Source: JASSUD01 sp031963445 | Lineage (GTDB): Bacteria; Pseudomonadota; Gammaproteobacteria; Burkholderiales; Burkholderiaceae | DNA: 64,000 nt | Reading direction: 5' to 3' | Assembly (NCBI GenBank): GCA_031963445.1 | Contig: JASSUH010000001.1 | Location: 1,798,001-1,862,000, forward strand | In this document: one piece after another, positions 1-7,970 of the stretch | Position numbering within the stretch: position 1 is the stretch's first letter | How the letters are laid out: each line of letters opens with the position of its first letter | Notes under the pieces: model-generated | Seen by the model: only the letters and a program-made list of their open reading frames with translations | Told to the model about the DNA's origin: nothing | The model's database searches: none | Program-made: the position numbers and the translations under genes

Positions 1-1
1 A

Positions 2-166
2 TGGGAGCTAGCGCTAGGTTTAGTCGAACAAGGAAGAATGAAGCAACAACAATTCGACATCATGATCCGTGACATGACAACAAAGCTCATTGAATCGATG
101 AAAACAATCAAATTGGATACCGACAAGCTTGGCTTACCGCTTAATAAAAGAAGAATGAGGTCATGA
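2..166 (+). CDS. C-terminal end of an unidentified protein (5' truncated by window)
   Basis: An open frame enters from the left edge and encodes about 54 residues, ending LPLNKRRMRS before a TGA at 164-166. The stop overlaps the next gene's ATG in an ATGATG arrangement, which is typical of translationally coupled genes, so this is likely the upstream member of the same + strand operon. The visible part is polar and helical (LIESMKTIKLDTDKL). I do not recognise a family and most of the protein lies outside the window. Confidence 0.5.
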   Translation, partial: WELALGLVEQGRMKQQQFDIMIRDMTTKLIESMKTIKLDTDKLGLPLNKRRMRS

Positions 167-570
167 TGGAATCAAGTAATCCTTATTACATCTCGAAAGA
201 CTTAATGCGTTCACTCGTTGAAGTCTTAGCCCCTCCTGAGCGCGCTCAAGCTTTCGCAATACAAGTAGACGATATGGTCGGTCCTATCGAATTTGAAGCT
301 TACTTCAATCGCAAACTGCTCGCCTGCGTCATGCTGCATGGCGAGGACATTGATTTTGTTTGCTGTCATGGCATTCATGGGTGTCTCTATCCTGACTTTA
401 GATTGGATGAGTATTCGATAAACGCGATACCTGGTAAGTCTGTCATTGATGAATTCACTGTGCTGCTAACACTTCGTGAATGTTTTAGGACCGCTAATGA
501 AGTGTATTTAAGTGATGATGAAGACACGTTAGATGAAGGCATATGGCAAGACGATGACAACATTGGATGA
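163..570 (+). CDS. hypothetical acidic protein, 135 aa
   Basis: I do not recognise this protein. It is small and acidic, with a strongly acidic C-terminus (LSDDEDTLDEGIWQDDD) and several cysteines near the middle (VCCHGIHGC). It starts at an ATG overlapping the stop of the upstream gene (163; the ATG at 166 is equally possible) and overlaps the next small gene. This compact packing is typical of accessory operons of conjugative elements or phages. No signal peptide or membrane segment is visible. Confidence 0.55.
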   Translation: MMESSNPYYISKDLMRSLVEVLAPPERAQAFAIQVDDMVGPIEFEAYFNRKLLACVMLHGEDIDFVCCHGIHGCLYPDFRLDEYSINAIPGKSVIDEFTVLLTLRECFRTANEVYLSDDEDTLDEGIWQDDDNIG

Positions 571-787
571 ACACTTTGAGCTGATACAAAACGTAAAAAG
601 GGCTGGCGATCACCTTGCAACCCTGGTCGGATATATGACGACGCTTGGCATTCAGCCAGATCGAGAAAAACTTACTGACGCGCTATGTCAGTTCAAAGTT
701 GCCTCAGCCGAACTTACGCCGATATTGAAAAGCGTTGAAATACATCAGGCCGCTCAAAGGTTCAAACAAATTACGCCAAAACCTTAA
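554..787 (+). CDS. small hypothetical protein (77 aa), first of two paralogues
   Basis: A short helical protein. The longer frame opens at 533, but ATG 554 (MTTLDEHFEL) overlaps the upstream stop codon and is the likelier start. Its C-terminus (KSVEIHQAAQRFKQITPKP) is clearly related to a second shorter frame at 1471-1584 (KSVEAHQAIQLLKEMKPKP). Each copy is followed by a gene whose product begins MA(N/D)Q.RI.D.GEKI, so this is the first half of a tandemly duplicated two-gene unit. Function unknown. Confidence 0.5.
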   Translation: MTTLDEHFELIQNVKRAGDHLATLVGYMTTLGIQPDREKLTDALCQFKVASAELTPILKSVEIHQAAQRFKQITPKP

Positions 788-842
788 TTGTTACGTTGCA
801 GCAGTGTACGCAGATTAAACAAATTGAATTGCAGGTTAAATG

Positions 843-1445
843 ATGGCTAACCAGAAACGAATTGCAGATGCTGGTGAAAAAATCGATGGTGCACGTAAAG
901 ATTTTTACACCAATCCCTTATCTCATACTGATCTTGAGCAAATGAATGATCAAGAAAAGCTCGTGCTTGTCACACGCGATCATATCTGGCCGAGTAAACC
1001 GCTTGAGGCGTTTCAAAAAGAAGGAGTTGATTGTGATGTGGCGCTCTTTGTTAGAGGCTTACGCAAAGCAGTTCCACCAAATATTATGGTTCCCGATCAA
1101 GCTCCTACTTTTATTGAGTTAGTCACCAAAGTACGCGACTGTGCTGCTCTCTTGAAAACATCGGAAGCAATTATTAAAAGTAACCCTAGTCAGTTTCAAA
1201 GAGCACTAGTTGATGCCGGCATTCTTCAAAGTATTCAATATGACGGCTGTACAGAATACAAGCTCACTCCAAAATATAAAGAGTTGCTTCAACATTGCGA
1301 GGCAAGCGGATTAGCTGTCTATTTGAAACATACATACAATTTTTATTTTTGTAGCAACTATGATGCTCTCCATGGCAACGCTAGCGGTCCTTGGATATAT
1401 CCCTCACAAATGAATTCCAACGAGATGTATGAGTTCATTCTGTGA
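843..1445 (+). CDS. polyvalent-protein-type accessory protein, 200 aa
   Basis: The N-terminus (MANQKRIADAGEKIDGARKD) followed by a motif around residues 30-75 (LVTRDHIWP, VALFVRGLRKAVP) resembles a module common at the start of large polyvalent proteins of conjugative elements and phages. The rest is unrecognised and the protein is short for that group. ATG 843 is chosen over 840 because the paralogous gene at 1625 starts with the same MA(N/D)Q and has a matching upstream sequence. The 5' flanks of both genes (ATTGAAT-G-AGGTT) are also similar, showing that the duplication included the leader. Function unknown. Confidence 0.55.
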   Translation: MANQKRIADAGEKIDGARKDFYTNPLSHTDLEQMNDQEKLVLVTRDHIWPSKPLEAFQKEGVDCDVALFVRGLRKAVPPNIMVPDQAPTFIELVTKVRDCAALLKTSEAIIKSNPSQFQRALVDAGILQSIQYDGCTEYKLTPKYKELLQHCEASGLAVYLKHTYNFYFCSNYDALHGNASGPWIYPSQMNSNEMYEFIL

Positions 1446-1470
1446 CTCGAAGCACAATCGCAAACAAAGC

Positions 1471-1584
1471 ATGATCACACGTCAATTCAATGTAACAACC
1501 AAAAACCTAACCCAAAGCTGTATTAAAAGTGTTGAGGCACATCAAGCTATCCAGCTGCTTAAGGAAATGAAACCCAAACCATAA
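1471..1584 (+). pseudogene. truncated paralogue of the 554-787 gene
   Basis: A 37-codon frame from ATG 1471 ending KSVEAHQAIQLLKEMKPKP matches the C-terminal third of the 77-residue protein encoded at 554-787. The N-terminal part is missing, so it is either a decayed copy or a very small gene. It sits in the same relative position, directly ahead of the second MA.Q.RI-type gene, and supports a tandem duplication of the gene pair. Confidence 0.5.
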
Positions 1585-1624
1585 GAGTGACACTCGTTAA
1601 ACCCATTGAATCGTAGGTTCAATC

Positions 1625-3025
1625 ATGGCTGACCAGACACGTATTGAAGATGTGGGCGAAAAAATCGGTGGTGAAAAAGAACCGAGCACGTATCTATCTC
1701 GCCCTCGTCTCGACCATTTACAGCGCACGGGCCTACCCGATGAGCGAGAAGGCCGAGATATCAGTCCCGACGATTTTGTAGAAATATTTGGTTTTCTCTG
1801 TTGTGGATTTAGCGGTTGGCTAACTCAGAGCGAACGCCAAGATTTATCCAATCGTGCATATGATGCTTTTTGCACGCTCGCTTGCATTTTAAATGTTGAT
1901 AAAACCTTTCTCAGTCTGAATGGAACACTTGCGCTGACGTTTGGCGCGTTCGATGGGGTAAACACACCGGCCCACTATAAAACAGTATCCAAAATCATCA
2001 ACGTACCCCGTCTAGAATATGCCGGTAACCTAGCACATGAGTTCTGGCACGCTTTGGATCACTGCTTTGGCGAATACATCAAACCTAAACTTGCCGAAAT
2101 CACTCCTTGGCAGTCATTAGAATCTCTCGATTTCGCTACAGAAATTTATTCAAACCAAGAAAGGCGTTGGCAATCATTAGACTATGTGCGCAACCTTACT
2201 TTTCCTTTTCCACAACATGGAATCGTCCCCAACGTATGTGGTATATGCACGGCAAACCTTAAACCGCTAATGTTGGCAGTACATGCGCTATTAGAACGCC
2301 CTTACACAGTAGTTGAAGCGAAAAGACGGGTAGAAGCTGATTTGGATGAGGATTGCCGCAAGCTGCGAGACGGTATCTATAATTGGTTCAATACCCTACC
2401 GCTTCAGTCGGATAATGAGGTAAGCGATCACATAGCGCAACAGATAACGAAAGACGTCTACCAAAAAATAATACAAGGCGACCATCCAGATTGCTCAATC
2501 GTCACACAACATTCTCTTGTTAAACAATTGATTGAAAGACAATCTCAAGCATCGCAGCCTCTTTATCTCACTAATCTACCTGAAGATATTCAAGTCTTTA
2601 TTAATCGCCTACTCTTTTTATACCCCATAGCGGCAAATCGTGAAGCGCTATTGCAATCAGGTTACTACAAAAATGGGGCAACTCATTCCCGATATTTCAA
2701 TGATGCGCAAACTTTGGATAAGGAAGGGTCAAAGCCTTCTTGGTCATTACCCCATAAATTAGCGGCACGTGCTTTTGAAGCATTCGTACAAGATCAATGT
2801 AGAAAACTTAACTGCCGCGACGATTTTCTGGTTCATGGCACACAAGAAGAACGCTTTTTAGCATGCGAAGTTGCACCTTATCCGATGGGTCAAGATAGAA
2901 AGCGAACGCACGCTGCTTTTGATGGCTTCATGACGTTTTTCAAAAACAAATTTTTCCCTTCTCACGAAAATAAAGACGAAGAAACTCGGTCAGATGTACT
3001 CCGTCCAAAGACAAGGATGACATAG
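1625..3025 (+). CDS. LPD1-type putative zinc metallopeptidase (zincin), 466 aa
   Basis: Residues 1-20 carry the MADQTRIEDVGEKIGG module shared with the 843-1445 gene. Around residues 100-150 lies LTFGAFDG, AHY, and then LAHEFWHALDHCFGEY, an HExxH-type zinc site followed by a D-H pair, in the arrangement known from the large polyvalent protein-associated domain 1 (LPD1) family. The C-terminal segment (FLVHGTQEERFLA, then YPMGQDRKRTHAAFD) matches the usual end of these proteins. They occur on conjugative elements and phages and are thought to act as peptidases delivered with, or protecting, transferred DNA. Peptidase activity is inferred from the motif. The gene is intact. Confidence 0.7.
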   Translation: MADQTRIEDVGEKIGGEKEPSTYLSRPRLDHLQRTGLPDEREGRDISPDDFVEIFGFLCCGFSGWLTQSERQDLSNRAYDAFCTLACILNVDKTFLSLNGTLALTFGAFDGVNTPAHYKTVSKIINVPRLEYAGNLAHEFWHALDHCFGEYIKPKLAEITPWQSLESLDFATEIYSNQERRWQSLDYVRNLTFPFPQHGIVPNVCGICTANLKPLMLAVHALLERPYTVVEAKRRVEADLDEDCRKLRDGIYNWFNTLPLQSDNEVSDHIAQQITKDVYQKIIQGDHPDCSIVTQHSLVKQLIERQSQASQPLYLTNLPEDIQVFINRLLFLYPIAANREALLQSGYYKNGATHSRYFNDAQTLDKEGSKPSWSLPHKLAARAFEAFVQDQCRKLNCRDDFLVHGTQEERFLACEVAPYPMGQDRKRTHAAFDGFMTFFKNKFFPSHENKDEETRSDVLRPKTRMT

Positions 3026-3142
3026 AAACTCGATATTGATAGTTAATCACATTGGTAAAAGTTAAAGCATCTGAGAACACCCTCAAAAGAGAAACGGCGC
3101 AAATCAGCGCCAATTACAGTTTGATGCTTTCATAGGTAATTT

Positions 3143-3550
3143 ATGAACGGTTTCAAAGCTTCAGTCGAGCTTCAGCAAGTTTTCATCCGCTATTACGAAA
3201 GCATTCTCATGTGCTCGTTCACGTTCAATGGTGAAGACTGTTCTGCCTCCCAAGTATTCCATCAACATGGCTTTCTTCCGTTAATTGTGGAAATAGCCAA
3301 CTACAAAAGCCAACATCTTTTTAGTGAACCTATCCAGGCTGAGATTACGCCTCACAGCGATGCCCTACTTGGTCGAGCTGTCACGTTGACCCAAGTAAAC
3401 GCTTCTATGTTGTTGTTGCTTATCAGAGCAGCCGAACTCATTTTTAAACCAACACCAGGCAAAACGATTGAGCTGTATCCGATATTTGAATACGGCGCCA
3501 TGCCGCTTGAGCAACGTTCGCGCTCAGCGTGGCAATTCACTCATCTTTAG
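3143..3550 (+). CDS. hypothetical protein, 135 aa
   Basis: I do not recognise this protein. It is predicted soluble, with mixed helix and strand and a long hydrophobic stretch (ASMLLLLIRAAELIF) around residues 88-102 that could be an amphipathic or buried helix. It is separated from the upstream zincin gene by about 117 bp and followed within 15 bp by the first exported-protein gene. It therefore probably belongs to the same + strand operon. Confidence 0.45.
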   Translation: MNGFKASVELQQVFIRYYESILMCSFTFNGEDCSASQVFHQHGFLPLIVEIANYKSQHLFSEPIQAEITPHSDALLGRAVTLTQVNASMLLLLIRAAELIFKPTPGKTIELYPIFEYGAMPLEQRSRSAWQFTHL

Positions 3551-3564
3551 AGAGTAAAAGCTTA

Positions 3565-4065
3565 ATGAAGCCAAGATCGATATCTAAATGGTGCATAGCT
3601 TTATTGATAGCCAACACTGCCTCCCACCTTGCACTAGCCAGAACCTGTGAGATGCAAACTTATATGCAGGCAGCGCAACAGCAAGAACAGCAGCGCCTTC
3701 TTAGGCAACTTGAGATGCAGTTTCAGCCACTGCAACGCTTGTATGCGTTAGAGCGAGCCTGCTTGGATAATTTTCCCGCTTACCCGACCCAATGGCTGGG
3801 TAATAGTGAACTTCTAACAGAGGCTTTCAATAGAATTAAGCGGGAATTTTGCCAAGCCCTGATAGATAAAGCTCGGCAAACACCACAGCCCATCCCGCTT
3901 ACTCAACAAGCAACTTCACCGCAAACACCTTCCGCTAAGAGTAATTTCTCATCCAACTCAGCATTGCCACCAAAGCCAGGTACCTTCACTAATTCGTCCG
4001 ATACAGAAAATTCACCACGCCAACGCTCAGGGGTAATGAACCATTTAATGAGGCTTTTTCAATGA
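3565..4065 (+). CDS. exported hypothetical protein with signal peptide, 166 aa
   Basis: The open frame extends upstream to 3529, but ATG 3565 gives a good Sec signal peptide: a basic start (MKPRSISKW), a hydrophobic core and an ALA cleavage motif near residue 25. The mature part is rich in Gln (QQQEQQRLLRQLEMQ), helical, and ends in a Ser/Pro-rich linker. Its stop overlaps the ATG of the next exported-protein gene (4062). Paired secreted proteins of this sort are common in conjugative type IV loci, so a periplasmic role in transfer is plausible, but no family is recognised. Confidence 0.55.
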   Translation: MKPRSISKWCIALLIANTASHLALARTCEMQTYMQAAQQQEQQRLLRQLEMQFQPLQRLYALERACLDNFPAYPTQWLGNSELLTEAFNRIKREFCQALIDKARQTPQPIPLTQQATSPQTPSAKSNFSSNSALPPKPGTFTNSSDTENSPRQRSGVMNHLMRLFQ

Positions 4066-5273
4066 AAAAACTCACCTATTTATCGTCCCTCATTGCCACT
4101 ATATTTTTATTTTCATCCCCAGCTTATGCTGTGTGCGATGGTTGCGTCGTGAATGCCGTGCAAACTGCTTCAACCTCTATCGTCACGGCTATTAATACCG
4201 GGGTTTCAGCACTTTCTAATTTATTGAATGAACTTGACACACATTTGTCGAGTGTTGGCTCAAAAATCTCAGAAAGCATCGTGCAAACAGGCAATATGCA
4301 GCGAGAACTCGCTATTGAAGCACGGCAACAATCTGAGCAAGCGCGTATTAACCGAGAGACGGCATTACCCATTGACACCTGCGCACTATCCGGTAGTAAC
4401 TATGCCAGACAGGCACAACAAAGTGCTCACATCAGAGCCTCAAGCTATCGCCCGGGCAATACCAGCGCCCTCGCTCCCATTAAAAATTCCGTTTTAAATA
4501 AAGCGCTAAGCGCCCCTGCCCCATCCATTGAAGCGTCACGCCGCATGAGTGCTGCCATTCACCAAACCACTTATTGCAATGCCACTGAGGTCAAACTTGA
4601 CTATCCTGGCTGCTCACCCTCCGCTCTACCCGATGGCGACGCTAATGTGGAATCACTTTTTACAGGCGCAGGCTTACCTGGAAAAGAAGCTGATTTAACG
4701 TTTACACCAGAACAAGAAGAAGCAGCACGCGCTTATGCTCGTTTATCGCTCGATGCACAGCCGCCTGAAAACATGACTCGCGCAGAAGCCAATACAGAAG
4801 CCGGAAAGCTTTATCTGGCGATGCAAAAAGCCTATCAAGCCAATCTCAGTTCTAGCGAAAAAGCATTTTTCGATGAAATTGCTTCACATATGCCTTTCCC
4901 CGGTAGCGCTAAGTTAATCAGCGAGCTTAAAAACGCTGAGGCCGCCGCGCAATACTTTGATGCGACTGCCTCACGCATCGCAAAACAAACTGGCACGATG
5001 AGTTTGGCTGAATTGGAAGCCTTTGAGGTGGGGCGACGATGGCGTAATCCGCATTGGGTCGTTGAGATGTCAGTCCAGGCCAACCCCATACAGCTAGCAC
5101 GCGAACAGCTTTTTATTCATGCCTTTCTCGCTGACATGCAGTATCAGCAGTTGCAAAAAACCAAACATATCGAAGTACTCCTCGGCCAACTTCTCGCCGC
5201 CACGCTTCGCGCCAACGACCGGATGCAGCTTGAAATACAGCTCTCACGTGTACGCGCGACCAATGCAAGGTGA
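4062..5273 (+). CDS. exported conjugation-type protein, 403 aa
   Basis: A clear Sec signal peptide (MKKLTYLSSLIATIFLFSS, cleavage after AYA) is followed by a CDGC pair, then a long helical region (residues 40-110: repeated hydrophobic heptads, NLLNELDTHL) rich in Ala and Gln. Further cysteines (DTCALSG, TYCNATE, PGCSPS) may form disulphides. The layout (signal, early CxxC, helical body) resembles exported proteins of integrating conjugative elements, but the exact family is not recognised. It is translationally coupled to the preceding exported protein and probably acts with it in the periplasm. Intact. Confidence 0.6.
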   Translation: MKKLTYLSSLIATIFLFSSPAYAVCDGCVVNAVQTASTSIVTAINTGVSALSNLLNELDTHLSSVGSKISESIVQTGNMQRELAIEARQQSEQARINRETALPIDTCALSGSNYARQAQQSAHIRASSYRPGNTSALAPIKNSVLNKALSAPAPSIEASRRMSAAIHQTTYCNATEVKLDYPGCSPSALPDGDANVESLFTGAGLPGKEADLTFTPEQEEAARAYARLSLDAQPPENMTRAEANTEAGKLYLAMQKAYQANLSSSEKAFFDEIASHMPFPGSAKLISELKNAEAAAQYFDATASRIAKQTGTMSLAELEAFEVGRRWRNPHWVVEMSVQANPIQLAREQLFIHAFLADMQYQQLQKTKHIEVLLGQLLAATLRANDRMQLEIQLSRVRATNAR

Positions 5274-5453
5274 CATTTATCTGCTCTTGGAAAATGTTTT
5301 TCAAGAGATAGGGATTCGTACTTTTAAAACTTTTACTCATGAATTAACCAAATTTTTGGTTTAACCGTAAACGATGAAATTAGCCGACTTGTAAAAAGCA
5401 TGCGTACCTTACGGCGCTACCTCTAAAAGCAATATTTCACGCAGGATGGATAA

Positions 5454-6341
5454 ATGAAACGTCCTTCTTTTCCCTTTTATCCAGGCGACTGGCTTAAAGA
5501 CCCGGCGTTGCAAAGCTGCTCATACGCCGCACAAGGTTTCTGGATGAACATGATGTGCAACATGCACCAGTGCGAACCTTATGGCCACCTTGTCATCAAT
5601 GGGGAAACGCCAAATATAGAAGACCTTTCAAATTTATTCGGTAAACCTAAAAAGATCATTAAATCCTTATTGGATGAACTAAAAAGGAAGAAAGTCTTTT
5701 CTATCACAGAAGAAGGCTGGATTTATTCCAGAAGGATGGTGCGCGATGAAGCGTTACGCCACCTCCAAGCAGAGGGAGGTAAAGCCGGTAAAGCATATGG
5801 TCAATTAGGTGCTGAATATGGCAGTAAAGGAGGCAGGCCAAAAAAAGATAAGGGGGGGTTTACTGACCAACAAAAAACCCCCCTCCCCCATAACCAAAAA
5901 CCCCCCTCTTCATCTTCTATTTCATCTTCTTTTTCTCTTTCAACTTCAGAAAAAAATGACATAGATAAAGGGGGATTCATCGTCAATCACCATACTTACG
6001 ATGATGATTTTACCCCCCTTGATGAGGCGCAATGGGGGGGTTATTTCTACGTACAACACGGCATTAAATCAGATGAAAAAAGTCATGTCTGGCCCTTTTT
6101 TTCTTCGTGGTGCAAGGCAGGTTTCACCATTGGACAAGTCAAGCAGGCCGTGCGTTTAGCCCAAGTAAAGGCACCTGGAACCATCTCTTCTTTACCCGCT
6201 TATATCAATCGTATTTTGCTTTCTCAAACTCAATTTCCACCCGCAAAACCACGCACGAAACAGGCGCTACTTGAATCACAAAACGCGCAATCTGCGAACG
6301 CTTGGTTAGCTGAAATCGAGGAAAAAAATGCAGCCGAATGA
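5454..6341 (+). CDS. replication-initiator-like protein (DUF1376-like), 295 aa
   Basis: Residues 1-105 (FPFYPGDWLKDPALQSCSY, then YGHLVINGETP and a KIIKSLLDEL winged-helix-like stretch) resemble the N-terminal domain of phage and plasmid replication proteins of the DUF1376-like group. Residues 110-190 are a low-complexity Gly/Lys/Pro/Ser linker encoded by runs of G and C. The C-terminus (SLPAYINRILLSQTQF) is helical and could contact a primosome component. The gene overlaps the next frame by 14 bp, as replication initiator and helicase-loader pairs often do. The role is inferred; no catalytic motif is visible. Confidence 0.55.
   Translation: MKRPSFPFYPGDWLKDPALQSCSYAAQGFWMNMMCNMHQCEPYGHLVINGETPNIEDLSNLFGKPKKIIKSLLDELKRKKVFSITEEGWIYSRRMVRDEALRHLQAEGGKAGKAYGQLGAEYGSKGGRPKKDKGGFTDQQKTPLPHNQKPPSSSSISSSFSLSTSEKNDIDKGGFIVNHHTYDDDFTPLDEAQWGGYFYVQHGIKSDEKSHVWPFFSSWCKAGFTIGQVKQAVRLAQVKAPGTISSLPAYINRILLSQTQFPPAKPRTKQALLESQNAQSANAWLAEIEEKNAAE
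5851..6041. repeat. iteron-like clusters of poly-C/poly-G tracts inside the replication gene
   Basis: Within about 190 bp there are runs of 7 G (5852-5858), 6 C (5878-5883), 5 C (5885-5889), 6 C (5901-5906), 5 G (5970-5974), 6 C (6013-6018) and 7 G (6034-6040). Several share the core AACCCCCCT in either orientation. They encode recurring KGGF, KTPL and FTPL peptides. They could be origin iterons embedded in the initiator gene, slippage-prone phase-variable tracts, or simply a repetitive linker. Confidence 0.4.
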
Positions 6342-7020
6342 CGCAAGAAAATTTAAAACATTGATGCAAGGTGTGTTTGATTTTTATCGACAAGGATTGA
6401 CTGAATTCACACTCAATATTTGGTGGAAAGCAATGCAATCCTTTGAGTTTGAAGCTATCTCAGACGCATTCAATTTGCATTGCGCGAACCCTGATGTCGG
6501 GCAATTCCCGCCTATGCCAGCTGACGTGATACGGATGATGCAAGGCTCCACCCAAGATGCTGCACTTGTCGCCTGGGCCAAAGTAGATCGTGCCGTTCGA
6601 GAAAAAGGGACTTACTACAGCGTTGTCTTTGATGACGCCCTCATTCATCGCGTCATTTACGAGATGGGGGGATGGATACGGGTGGGAAATAAAAGTGAGA
6701 AAGAATGGCCGTTTGTGCGTAACGAGTGGATTAACCGTTATCGAGGCTATCGCATGCGTAATGAAATACCGAGTTATCCCTCTGTGCTCATTGGTATGAC
6801 TGAAGCAGAAAATAAGTTGCAGGGCTGGGAGAGCGGCGCACTGATTCTAATTGGCGATACTAAGACAGCAAGGCTAGTGCTTGCTGGCGGCACAAATATG
6901 GCGTTGCTTGATTTTACGCCGCTTAGTTTGATATCAACGGATAAGGTAAGAATTATCGCTCAAAAAGCGGTATCAATAGCAATTCAAAAAGAAAACTATA
7001 AAGGCTGTGATAAAAAATAA
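6328..7020 (+). CDS. phage/plasmid replication-associated protein, 230 aa
   Basis: The N-terminal half (MQPNDARKFKTLMQGVFDFY, WWKAMQSFEFEAISDAF, FPPMPADVIRMM) resembles small replication accessory proteins encoded after initiators in phages and mobile elements; I cannot give a firm family. The second half (VRNEWINRYRGYR) is basic. It starts inside the end of the preceding replication-type gene with a 14-bp overlap, suggesting coupled synthesis. A helicase-loader-like role is possible but unproven. The last 30 residues read as less typical coding sequence. Confidence 0.5.
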   Translation: MQPNDARKFKTLMQGVFDFYRQGLTEFTLNIWWKAMQSFEFEAISDAFNLHCANPDVGQFPPMPADVIRMMQGSTQDAALVAWAKVDRAVREKGTYYSVVFDDALIHRVIYEMGGWIRVGNKSEKEWPFVRNEWINRYRGYRMRNEIPSYPSVLIGMTEAENKLQGWESGALILIGDTKTARLVLAGGTNMALLDFTPLSLISTDKVRIIAQKAVSIAIQKENYKGCDKK

Positions 7021-7305
7021 AGTACTTGCTTCCGCTCTAAAAATTTTTTGGTGGCAGGTCCGGCTCACCTCCCTGCTACTGTCTTATTTGGGCACTGGCA
7101 AATGCCATCTCATTAGATCACTCAAGAACAAAGGATTTCAGCTCGCCTAAGCTTCATGCCGTAGCGTGTGCAACCTTGACCCAAGGAATTCGACAAGGCA
7201 GATGCTCAGTTTTTTATAGTTTAAGCCCTATTTCAGTAAAAAACTGCATAGCGAAATCACTAGCACCTTTGTTTTAATTTTTACATCGTTGAAAGAGGAA
7301 AAAAG

Positions 7306-7948
7306 ATGCTAGCTAACGCTTATACCGCCACTTCCCACTCGCAGCAGACTGTACACGCCTATCGCGTACGAAATAACCGTTCCAGTCAATCTTCAGAATT
7401 AAGCAGTAATGCCTCTTATTTTACGGAAGAGATGATGCAAGCGAAAAACGCTAAGCGCTGTGAACGCCTTGTATCATTCTTTCCGTGATGGTTAGCTCCC
7501 ATTCCAACATGACCTATGTGCCCTTGCCGCCGACTCATTCACAAGCGAAATCGAGTTGCTGTCAACAGCAGAATCTATGCTCTCTTCCTATGCTCAAGAG
7601 CTTTCGCGGCGTTCCTCAAATTTTGGGGCAGCCGAAAATTTCTACCAAGTTCTCGATGAGAAAGAGTGGAAGCACATCCTCAATCCTGACAGGATATTAC
7701 TGGCAGCCACAACCTTAGAGCCTTTTGTGGACCTTCAGGCTCTTGAGGCAAAAGTGATCGATGCGGTACGTAGCCATCCAAATATTTCCATATTAATCGC
7801 ACAGATTAAGGCGCAACCAGCGAACCCCATCAGGGATCGTGATTCAAAATCACATCAAGAGTCCGAATGCACGGGTGCAATCTTTACCTTCATGTCATCA
7901 TCAATTGAAAGCTTGGCAAACCGGGAGCGTCTATCTACGGTATCTTAA
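7306..7948 (+). pseudogene. broken gene of unknown function
   Basis: A 60-codon frame from ATG 7306 (good leader, GAGG at 7293-7296) stops at 7488. Coding-like helical sequence continues in the next frame (TLSAVNALYHSFRDG, a TAG at 7493-7495, then LCALAADSFTSEIELL and on to 7948). Together these read as one gene of about 210 codons with a frameshift near 7440-7450 and one internal stop. The reading frame from ATG 7556 (130 codons) could still be made as a short protein. Family unknown. The 285 bp upstream (7021-7305) show nothing else. Confidence 0.4.
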
Positions 7949-7970
7949 ATGCTCGAACCGCCCGGTGCGG

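Noticed and set aside
5279..5310. Small hairpin after the exported-protein gene (CTCTTG...CAAGAG)
   Set aside because: The stem is short and the loop too tight to support a terminator call with confidence.
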